Source of the DNA: an uncultured Spirochaetia bacterium
Lineage (GTDB): Bacteria > Spirochaetota > UBA4802 > JAGODF01
DNA length: 7,505 nt
Direction of reading: 5' to 3'
Assembly: GCA_937967705.1 (NCBI GenBank)
Contig: CALCJG010000148.1
Coordinates: 1-7,505 of the forward strand
The notes beneath the pieces were generated by a model. That model saw only the letters and a program-made list of their open reading frames with translations, was not told where the DNA came from and did no database searches. Positions 1 through 5,690 of this stretch are shown here, piece by piece (position 1 is the first letter of the stretch; each line of letters starts with the position of its first letter). The position numbers and the translations under genes were made by a program.

Positions 1-35
1 ATGAATACCTCGAAAAGATTAAAAATTCAGACTGA
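1..35 (+). CDS. Possible C-terminal end of an upstream gene (partial)
   Basis: The third forward frame reads Glu-Tyr-Leu-Glu-Lys-Ile-Lys-Asn-Ser-Asp and then TGA at 33-35, which looks like a charged, helical protein C-terminus. If real, its stop lies 20 bases before the ATG of the next gene, so the two could be co-transcribed. Another frame is also open from the left edge to TAA at 73-75 and would overlap the next gene; it looks less protein-like. Too little is visible to name a family. Confidence 0.35.
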   Translation, partial: EYLEKIKNSD

Positions 36-55
36 ATGGGGAAAAACGGATATCG

Positions 56-2521
56 ATGGGAGACGGTTCGGATAAAAGCAAAGAACTTGTGAGGCGAGGG
101 GAGGTTCTCCTTCTGCAGGGGCAGGAACCGGAATTCATCCATTATCTCCATAGCGGGACGCTGGAAATACTCTCTGCACCGGAAGAGTTCAACGGCCTTG
201 ATGCGGAGATCATCATTTCAAAAAGCAAGCGCGTGGGGGTCATCAAGGAGAAATCGCTGGTTTCCGGATTGAGCATACTTTTTACGGAGCCCTATAAAAA
301 GTCCATTCGTGCCCTGGAGGATTCCTATATAACGAAGTACCGCATCAAGGACGGCGGATTCCGGGTGATTGCTCAGGAGGATTCGTCTCTGGCCATGAAT
401 ATCCTCGGGCATCTCTGCAAAAGACTGGAGATCTCCTTGTCTGATGCTTCAAAGTACACAAAGATCTATCAGAATATCATACGAATCAACGACAATCTCT
501 CCATACTGCACAAGGAACTCTCCCTTCGGAACGCTGCGGACAAGCTGCAGGACCGCTCGGAAGCCCTCCATCAGACCTTCGTGGAGAACGGGGGGGATTT
601 CCCGGCCCGCTTCGATGCCAAGTTCCTTATTGCCGACAACCGGAGCATTCTGAAGAAAAACTACAATTTCCCGGGGCTGCCTCTTGATGCCCTCGTGGAT
701 GTAAAGCTGATCGGTTTCATCAAACGGTTTTTCAAGATCAACTCACGTACCCTGGAATCGGTTATGATGGAGGATGCGGAGATCTCCGTCTTCATGTTCG
801 AGTCGCTTTCGGACAGTCTCATCAAGGTGCTGGATCGTATCGAGGCTATTTACAATGAGATCGAAGAGGAATTGAATCAGCTCTTTGCCGGCGAGAGCAG
901 TTGGTCTTCTTATCTGGTTGATGAGGGGGGATTGAACGACTGGCAGAGCAGCGGTCGGGTGGCAGGAGACTTCCTGAAAAATTTCCTTTCTCTCGCTGTA
1001 AAGATAAATGCCTATTATCAGGAAATATCCGGCAAGAGCCTCATAGATGCCTATCCCGGTTTTAAAAAGCTTCATAAGTTTTTTCTGGAACAGCGTGATG
1101 CTAAAAAGGCCCCGGAAGCAGATGAGGAAACTCCGGCGGGATCTCGGCACGCCTCTCGTGGAGGAAACGTTCTGCCACTCTATAAAAATTCACTGCAGCA
1201 GATCTTTGAGTTTGCCCTCAGCGACAAGGAGTTTCAATCCAACTTCCTCAAGCTGATCAATGATTTTCGCAACATGAAGAACCCCTTCGACACGGAGACG
1301 GAGGGAAGAAAGATTCGCAGGCTGATAACCCGTTTCTACTGGGAGCTGTACGGGCAGGTTTTCGTGCGAAGCAAATCCCATGCCTCCATGCCTCCCCCCG
1401 TACGCCTGATGCTCAATTTCGGTTTCCTCGATGATTCCCTGATGGACGAATCCCAGATCGAGGAGCTGCACGAGCTTTCTCAGAAAAGGGAAGAGAAAGG
1501 GCGGTTACCCGTCTTTATAGAAGAGGAATTTCTTGAGAGGATCTATAACGGTGAGATCAATCCCAGTATCAGCGAAATGGGGCTTACCTACGAGGCTTTT
1601 CTTCGGGAGGAGGGTAAGAACAAGAAAGGGGGGGCGGCGATAGGCGGCGCCGATGAACACATTAACAAAGTCCTCTATGAGGTTCAGCACAGGATTGCCA
1701 CCACGGTATCGGTCTGTTCCGGCTCCACGGCAACGGCTTTTCCCATACTGACAAACATGACCATGAAGGCCAGCCCGGCTAATTTCCATGTCTCCAAAAA
1801 GAGACTGGAATCTACTGTCGAGGAGTTGCGGAACATAGACTTTTCCGCTTTCTACCGGGAGACGGTTGTCAAGCTGGGAGATGCGAGAGAAATCATTCAG
1901 GAAGAGGTAATACCCAATTTCATCCTTTTACCGGCCCTGGGAAGTAAAACCATGCTTTGGCAGGAACTGGACGGGACAAACCGGAAATCCCGGGGGCGAA
2001 TCGTGGTGCCGGTGTTTTTCATGGGGGACCTGACCAGAAGCATTGCCCATACCATTGCCTGCTTTCGCTATGAGCTGAACCGTTCCATCAAGGGAGGTAT
2101 GTGGAGGGATCCTGTGGAGGGCGGCCTGACGGGCATCTACCTGGATTACGTTCAGTTTTATAAGAAGAACTCCAAACTCTCCATAGAAGCCAAGGAAAAA
2201 GTGGCTGAAAAATTCAAGGCCATCAGGGATGACCGAAACCGGTTTGCGGACGATTACATACTCTGGGTCCTCTATGAAAAGGACGGCATCCCCAAGCTGA
2301 ACACCGTGGTGAGGGACATCTTCTACAAGAACATTCCCTTCCGGAAGGAGATACGCAGCAAGCTGGAGACCATGCCGGCTTTCAGTGAGATCGCCAACCG
2401 GTTTAAAAACGTCCATAACCGGACGACAACAACCTACGAGCGGAAATTCAAAAAGTATGAAAACGAAGAGGGGAAACTGCCGGAAAAACTGCAGAAGTTT
2501 AAGGATTTCCTCAATGCCTGA
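56..2521 (+). CDS. Large protein with N-terminal cyclic-nucleotide-binding-like domain; rest unrecognised
   Basis: This is an 821-residue soluble protein with no signal peptide or membrane segment. Residues about 10-97 match the cNMP-binding beta-roll: Arg-Gly-Glu-Val-Leu near 14-18, Gly22, the Leu-x-x-Gly-x-Leu strand at 31-36, and a phosphate-binding-cassette-like stretch at 70-90 ending Ser-Ile-Arg-Ala-Leu-Glu-Asp-Ser. The cassette lacks the usual Gly-Glu pair (Gly71-Leu72) and has Pro-Tyr-Lys-Lys where Pro-Arg-Thr/Ser-Ala is usual, so canonical cAMP binding is doubtful. Residues about 110-170 are helical. A charged low-complexity linker lies near 350-372. The C-terminal half (about 420-820) is well-formed mixed alpha/beta sequence that I cannot assign; there is no helix-turn-helix like that of CRP. 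ATG 56 is the first usual start after an in-frame stop at 20-22, with a weak GGGGA 13 bases upstream. The domain call is fairly sure; the function is unknown. Confidence 0.8.
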   Translation: MGDGSDKSKELVRRGEVLLLQGQEPEFIHYLHSGTLEILSAPEEFNGLDAEIIISKSKRVGVIKEKSLVSGLSILFTEPYKKSIRALEDSYITKYRIKDGGFRVIAQEDSSLAMNILGHLCKRLEISLSDASKYTKIYQNIIRINDNLSILHKELSLRNAADKLQDRSEALHQTFVENGGDFPARFDAKFLIADNRSILKKNYNFPGLPLDALVDVKLIGFIKRFFKINSRTLESVMMEDAEISVFMFESLSDSLIKVLDRIEAIYNEIEEELNQLFAGESSWSSYLVDEGGLNDWQSSGRVAGDFLKNFLSLAVKINAYYQEISGKSLIDAYPGFKKLHKFFLEQRDAKKAPEADEETPAGSRHASRGGNVLPLYKNSLQQIFEFALSDKEFQSNFLKLINDFRNMKNPFDTETEGRKIRRLITRFYWELYGQVFVRSKSHASMPPPVRLMLNFGFLDDSLMDESQIEELHELSQKREEKGRLPVFIEEEFLERIYNGEINPSISEMGLTYEAFLREEGKNKKGGAAIGGADEHINKVLYEVQHRIATTVSVCSGSTATAFPILTNMTMKASPANFHVSKKRLESTVEELRNIDFSAFYRETVVKLGDAREIIQEEVIPNFILLPALGSKTMLWQELDGTNRKSRGRIVVPVFFMGDLTRSIAHTIACFRYELNRSIKGGMWRDPVEGGLTGIYLDYVQFYKKNSKLSIEAKEKVAEKFKAIRDDRNRFADDYILWVLYEKDGIPKLNTVVRDIFYKNIPFRKEIRSKLETMPAFSEIANRFKNVHNRTTTTYERKFKKYENEEGKLPEKLQKFKDFLNA

Positions 2522-2584
2522 GAAACCCGGGAGTTCGGGCTGCAACAGCAAGAAATGACTTGCGGAAAAAAACCGGAATCAGAT

Positions 2585-2624
2585 AATATCCCTAATATAC
2601 GAAGTCGCCATCGGGATATTTTTT
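2585..2624 (+). terminator. Candidate rho-independent terminator after the cNMP-fold gene
   Basis: A perfect 8-base inverted repeat (AATATCCC at 2585-2592, GGGATATT at 2613-2620) runs directly into six T residues at 2619-2624. The loop is 20 bases, longer than usual, and the stem is only half G+C, so termination may be weak. It lies 64 bases after the stop codon, before the next gene's start. Confidence 0.45.
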
Positions 2625-2631
2625 ATGGGTG

Positions 2632-2659
2632 TTGTTAAAACGATAATCTTGCATATTAT
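2632..2659 (+). promoter_or_regulatory. Candidate sigma-70-type promoter of the ATPase-like gene
   Basis: TTGTTA (2632-2637) and TATTAT (2654-2659) are separated by 16 bases. Transcription would start near 2665-2667, only a base or so before ATG 2668, giving a nearly leaderless message. That agrees with the lack of a clear Shine-Dalgarno sequence (only GACGG). The hexamers are imperfect and the call rests on pattern alone. Confidence 0.35.
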
Positions 2660-2667
2660 AGACGGTA

Positions 2668-3471
2668 ATGAGCGATAAAAAGAAAGTAACCGGGATCATT
2701 CAAATCTACAGCAAAAAAGCACGCCAGCAGATCATCGATATCGGCATGCAGTTTTTTCAGGCGGCAGGGATCAGCGAATATGCCGAAGATGTGTTCGCCT
2801 GTGTCGATGAGCTCATCAAGAATGCCGTCAAGGCCAATTATAAATTCCTCCTGATTGCCGATAAACTCCGGGATAAACTGCTTCGGGAGAATGGAATCTC
2901 TTCCGCGGAGGTGGAGGCCCGGCTCTCTGAAATGATCAAATCCAGAGATGCTTACGATCAATCCGCTTCCGAAATTGCCGTTAAGGAGGATATCTCCGAT
3001 ACAGTACGGGAAATCCTGAACGAGGAATCGAAATACCTTTCCATAAAAAACAGGATCTTTGACGAAGACAGGACCTACACGGAAGAGGAAAAGAGAATCA
3101 TCACAAATCTAAAGAAGTTCATGAAGATCAGGAAAAACCTCCGCGAAAAGAACATACGTATCCTGATGAAGGTGGAGGCTGATCAGGATTACATCTATAT
3201 CGAGGTTACCAATACAGCCCCCATCATGACTCATGACCTCAACCGCATCTACGATAAACGGGATGAATACCGGCACTACCGGGAGATCGGGCGGGAATAT
3301 GAGTTTTTCATCAATAATATCGACACCAGCGATTCCGGCTTTGGTCTGGGTTATGCCAAGATCGACAGTTTCCTGGCAAATATGGGGCTGGATACCGAAA
3401 GCTCTGTCACCATAGTGTCGGCCAACAGTACCACGGCGATGCTGTCCCTGCCGCTGAACCAATTGCGCTGA
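2668..3471 (+). CDS. GHKL/HATPase-like protein with divergent ATP site
   Basis: This 267-residue soluble protein has the order of motifs of the histidine-kinase/Hsp90-type ATPase fold. An N-box-like helix, Asp-Glu-Leu-Ile-Lys-Asn-Ala-Val-Lys-Ala-Asn, lies at 47-57. A beta strand at 175-181 leads to a G1-box position at 182-186. A glycine-rich G2-like box, Asp-Ser-Gly-Phe-Gly-Leu-Gly-Tyr-Ala-Lys, lies at 222-231 and is followed by terminal strands. No phospho-acceptor histidine domain, sensor or membrane segment precedes it. Two oddities stand out. The adenine-binding Asp-x-Gly-x-Gly is replaced by Asn182-Thr-Ala-Pro-Ile, and about 110 charged, helical residues separate the N box from the G1 strand. 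It may be a regulator related to anti-sigma or stand-alone kinase ATPase domains, or a non-catalytic relative. It follows the cNMP-fold gene by 146 bases in the same orientation and could belong to the same pathway. Confidence 0.75.
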   Translation: MSDKKKVTGIIQIYSKKARQQIIDIGMQFFQAAGISEYAEDVFACVDELIKNAVKANYKFLLIADKLRDKLLRENGISSAEVEARLSEMIKSRDAYDQSASEIAVKEDISDTVREILNEESKYLSIKNRIFDEDRTYTEEEKRIITNLKKFMKIRKNLREKNIRILMKVEADQDYIYIEVTNTAPIMTHDLNRIYDKRDEYRHYREIGREYEFFINNIDTSDSGFGLGYAKIDSFLANMGLDTESSVTIVSANSTTAMLSLPLNQLR

Positions 3472-3505
3472 AAAGACTTCCTTCCGACCGAAAACCGGCC
3501 TTAAC

Positions 3506-4753
3506 TCAGTAAAGCAGATATTTTTTCCGGAGTCTGTCGAATTGGGCCGCATCCTCCCTTGTCATCGCTGCGTACTCTTCCCAGGACTTTCCCTTGATTA
3601 TGAACTTTCGGAAGAGATCGCTCCCGGAGAGGTGGTCGATATCGTAGGTTTTTCTTGTGTGCTTGTCCCAGGTCAAATCGATGTAGTGTTTTTCCATCAG
3701 CTGGATGATCCGGTAGGCCACTTCTGTTGGGCTGAATTTCCCTCCGGTATAAAAGATCTGAACGCCGCCGCATTTTCTGTTTCGGTACTTCGAAAATGTG
3801 GGACTGAAGTAAATGGGGCGAAAACGGAAATTCTTCAGTTTTAACCCGTTTAGCCGATTGCAGAAGTTCATGGGATCGATCCATGGGGCCCCTATGTATT
3901 CAAAGGGTTTGGGAGTTCCCCTGCCGAGGGAGAGGTTGACCCCTTCCAGGTACACTATCGCGGAATAGGCTATTGAGGATTCATAGGTGGGCAGATTGGG
4001 GGAAGGGGGGATCCAGGGAAGCATGGTCTCATGATAGTACATATCCCGGGAATAATTCTTCATGGGGATGACCCTGAGGTTGACATTCTTTACTAATTCA
4101 CCCCTGTAATACAGTGCTGCCTCGCCCATCGTCATGTCATACATGAATGTTGCGGGAAAGGAGCTTATGTGTCGGGAATAAAACTTGTTGTTCAAATAGG
4201 CTCCATCAGTACCCAGGAAACCCAGCGGATTAGGTCTGTCCAGGACGACCAGTTCTATGGAGCTTCCCTTCAGTGTGTCCATGACGAATTTCAGAACGGA
4301 TATATATGTATAGCAGCGCATCCCCATATCCTGAATATCGAACAGGACGGCATCCGTGTTTTTAAGGAGCTTTTTCAGCGATCGGTTATTCAGCTTGTGA
4401 AGATGATAGATGATAAGGTTCTGTTTTTTGTCGACGCTGTAGCGCTCCTTCTCGTAGAAGTTTTTATATCCGTATAACCCATGCTCGGGAGAAAAGATCA
4501 GGACGATCTCCAGCCCCCGATTCCTCAACAGGTCGATATTGCTCCTCAGCCGGAAATCCACACCGGAATGATTGGTCACAAGCGCCAGGCGCTTCCCCCT
4601 GTATTTGAGGGTTTCGGTTTCCAGAAAATTTTCCAGCCCGGTGGTAACACGATTGTACTGGCGTACGGGGAGATCGTACAGAACCTCCCGGGGCGGGGAC
4701 GAGCAAAAGCCGAGAAAGATAAGCATTAGGATGAATAAATGCCGACGAAACAT
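3506..4753 (-). CDS. namZ: NamZ/DUF1343-family lipoprotein, probable exo-beta-N-acetylmuramidase
   Basis: The 415-residue product belongs to the DUF1343 (YbbC/NamZ) family, whose characterised members remove terminal N-acetylmuramic acid from the non-reducing ends of peptidoglycan fragments. Family motifs appear in order: Thr-Asn-His-Ser-Gly (60-64), Phe-Ser-Pro-Glu-His-Gly (87-92), Phe-Asp-Ile-Gln-Asp-Met-Gly (138-144), Leu-Asp-Arg-Pro-Asn-Pro (171-176), Met-Thr-Met-Gly-Glu (207-211), Pro-Trp-Ile-Pro-Pro-Ser-Pro-Asn (246-253), Gly-Arg-Gly-Thr (277-280) and Gly-Ala-Pro-Trp (288-291). The N-terminus is a short lipoprotein signal with lipobox Leu-Gly-Phe-Cys17, so it should be lipid-anchored facing the periplasm. 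Length is normal for the family. Usual Glu in the Glu-Gly-Thr-Asn-x-Ser-Glu-Gly-Arg-Gly-Thr motif is Leu276 here. The start is supported by GGAAGGT seven bases upstream. It is convergent with the ATPase-like gene (34-base gap) and divergent from the small lipoprotein gene. Confidence 0.9.
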   Translation of the reverse strand: MFRRHLFILMLIFLGFCSSPPREVLYDLPVRQYNRVTTGLENFLETETLKYRGKRLALVTNHSGVDFRLRSNIDLLRNRGLEIVLIFSPEHGLYGYKNFYEKERYSVDKKQNLIIYHLHKLNNRSLKKLLKNTDAVLFDIQDMGMRCYTYISVLKFVMDTLKGSSIELVVLDRPNPLGFLGTDGAYLNNKFYSRHISSFPATFMYDMTMGEAALYYRGELVKNVNLRVIPMKNYSRDMYYHETMLPWIPPSPNLPTYESSIAYSAIVYLEGVNLSLGRGTPKPFEYIGAPWIDPMNFCNRLNGLKLKNFRFRPIYFSPTFSKYRNRKCGGVQIFYTGGKFSPTEVAYRIIQLMEKHYIDLTWDKHTRKTYDIDHLSGSDLFRKFIIKGKSWEEYAAMTREDAAQFDRLRKKYLLY

Positions 4754-4760
4754 ATACGAG

Positions 4761-4767
4761 ACCTTCC
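4761..4767 (-). promoter_or_regulatory. Shine-Dalgarno of the NamZ gene
   Basis: On the minus strand GGAAGGT lies seven bases before ATG 4753, which fixes the start that includes the lipoprotein signal. A run of nine A residues (4770-4778 read on the minus strand) lies just upstream and may keep the site free of structure. Confidence 0.7.
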
Positions 4768-4868
4768 GGTTTTTTTTTAGAATTTAAAACCTCGATGTTC
4801 ATTAACAGATGAGCTTCGGCAGGTCAAGTATAATGGAGAAATAGTAGGCCCGTGAGCGGTTTTTTCGC

Positions 4869-4928
4869 AATTCAGGCTTCAAAAGGGAGGATTCATCGTG
4901 AACTAATGGTTGACAGATTAATTCAGGC
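4869..4928 (+). repeat. Direct repeat AATTCAGGC (two copies)
   Basis: Identical copies lie at 4869-4877 and 4920-4928, 51 bases apart. A shorter TCAGGC recurs at 4940-4945, 17 bases after the second TCAGGC. The second copy sits between the -35 and -10 of the promoter candidate and the short third copy overlaps the end of the -10, an operator-like placement. Confidence 0.4.
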
Positions 4929-4940
4929 GGGGCATATTAT
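4910..4940 (+). promoter_or_regulatory. Candidate promoter of the small lipoprotein gene
   Basis: A perfect TTGACA at 4910-4915 is followed by CATATTAT at 4933-4940. With TATTAT as the -10 the spacer is 19 bases; with CATATT it is 17. Transcription would begin near 4946, leaving a leader of about 110-120 bases. The nine bases GCATATTAT also occur in the promoter candidate at 2651-2659. Confidence 0.45.
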
Positions 4941-5023
4941 CAGGCATTCCCGGGATTTGTGAACGGCTCACGGGGCAGGGGAGGGGCGTTGTTTCCTGGC
5001 CGGGGCTGAGTCAATAAGCATTG

Positions 5024-5041
5024 TGATGCAGGGCGGCATCA
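5024..5041 (+). promoter_or_regulatory. Leader hairpin next to the ribosome-binding site
   Basis: TGATGC (5024-5029) pairs perfectly with GCATCA (5036-5041) across a six-base loop. The AAAAGG Shine-Dalgarno begins three bases later (5044-5049), so the hairpin ends right beside the ribosome landing site and might influence initiation. Confidence 0.35.
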
Positions 5042-5066
5042 TTAAAAGGTAAATGGATTGAATTCT

Positions 5067-5690
5067 ATGAAAACTGCAAGAATCTTCATATTTGTAATTC
5101 TCCCCGTGCTGTTCCTGATCGGGTGCCGGACCATGAGCGAAAGGGAAAAGACCATCCTCGCTTATTCGGAATCAAGCGGTGACTCTTATGATCAGTATCT
5201 CATTAAGCAAAAGCAGTATACCTCCAGCGGGGTGGTGTTTCATAAGAGGTATTATAAGTACCTGCGGGGCGTTGCCAAGATGATCATCGACGAGAAGAAG
5301 TATCATATCGTTCGAAACAGTATTGGTTTCTATTATGACAAGAAATCCCATGATAAATCCAAACTTTATCTCGGGCTGGATCTCGATGTTGAGCCCGACT
5401 CGGAACTGGTCGTGTCCAAATACGGAAACCGGGCTCTTTCCCTTTTGAAGAAATACACTCCGGAACTCCTAAAGGTTGTCTTTTCCTGCGAATCCATCTT
5501 CTCGGAAGATGATGTGGTGGGCATAGTGATCGGTCTTCGATGGAAGGTCTATGGAGAAGCCGAAGTCGTCAATATCTGGGTAGACAAAAAAGATATCATC
5601 CGATTTGAAAAAACGGAATTATCCCTGAGCGAAATTATAGACCGCAATGTTATTACGGACACCAACGGTAAAGTGATCAGGCTCCAGTAA
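5067..5690 (+). CDS. Small lipoprotein of unknown function
   Basis: From ATG 5067 the product is 207 residues. The N-terminus is a clear lipoprotein signal: Met-Lys-Thr-Ala-Arg, a hydrophobic core, then lipobox Leu-Ile-Gly-Cys20. The mature part is hydrophilic, rich in Lys, Tyr and Asp, with alternating strand-like segments and no further membrane segment; I do not recognise the family. An in-frame TTG at 5058 adds three residues and has the better-spaced ribosome site (AAAAGG at 5044-5049, eight bases away), while ATG 5067 has only TGGA nearby; either start keeps the signal intact. It is divergent from the NamZ lipoprotein gene with a shared control region, so an envelope-related role is plausible but not shown. 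Its 3' end overlaps that of hisC on the other strand by 14 bases. Confidence 0.8.
   Translation: MKTARIFIFVILPVLFLIGCRTMSEREKTILAYSESSGDSYDQYLIKQKQYTSSGVVFHKRYYKYLRGVAKMIIDEKKYHIVRNSIGFYYDKKSHDKSKLYLGLDLDVEPDSELVVSKYGNRALSLLKKYTPELLKVVFSCESIFSEDDVVGIVIGLRWKVYGEAEVVNIWVDKKDIIRFEKTELSLSEIIDRNVITDTNGKVIRLQ

Larger units (their letters stand above)
4849..4974. repeat. 9-base perfect inverted repeat enclosing 108 bases
   Basis: CCCGTGAGC at 4849-4857 is exactly complementary to GCTCACGGG at 4966-4974. In a transcript from the TATAAT element at 4829-4834 this could close the two ends of a structured RNA. It also spans the promoter candidate at 4910-4940. A 9-base match at this distance can occur by chance, so function is unproven. 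Confidence 0.35.
4754..5057. other. Divergent intergenic control region between the two lipoprotein genes
   Basis: About 300 bases without a convincing protein gene. From left to right it holds the NamZ ribosome site and A-tract; an AGTATAAT element (4827-4834) that reads as TATAAT on plus and TATACT on minus, so it may serve either direction, though no good -35 is visible; CCGTGAGCGG followed by T6 (4850-4865); a strong Shine-Dalgarno followed by tiny open frames (4885-4962); a promoter candidate with repeated TCAGGC elements (4910-4945); a palindrome TCCCGGGA (4948-4955); and a GC-rich leader ending in a hairpin before the + strand gene. I see no tRNA, SRP RNA or riboswitch that I can name. 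Confidence 0.7.

Noticed and set aside
590..1634. Two runs of seven G residues (590-596 and 1628-1634) in the cNMP-fold gene as phase-variation tracts
   Set aside because: Runs of seven also occur in hisC (6616-6622) and pyrD (7255-7261), explained by Gly and Pro codons in conserved positions, and all these genes are in frame. Seven is short for switching.
1928..2551. 207-codon open frame on the minus strand
   Set aside because: It lies almost wholly opposite the 821-residue gene, its translation lacks recognisable motifs, and it is explained by codon bias of the real gene.
3472..3505. GACCGAAAACCGGCC as a bidirectional terminator between the convergent genes
   Set aside because: Only about three base pairs form around the AAAA loop and no T-tract follows on either strand.
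4464..4802. 112-codon minus-strand frame starting upstream of NamZ
   Set aside because: It overlaps the NamZ N-terminus in another frame and lacks motifs; NamZ has its own well-placed Shine-Dalgarno and signal peptide.
4840..4980. A tRNA, SRP RNA or known riboswitch in the intergenic region
   Set aside because: No T-loop GGTTCGA-type element, no SRP tetraloop signature and no riboswitch core that I recognise is present.
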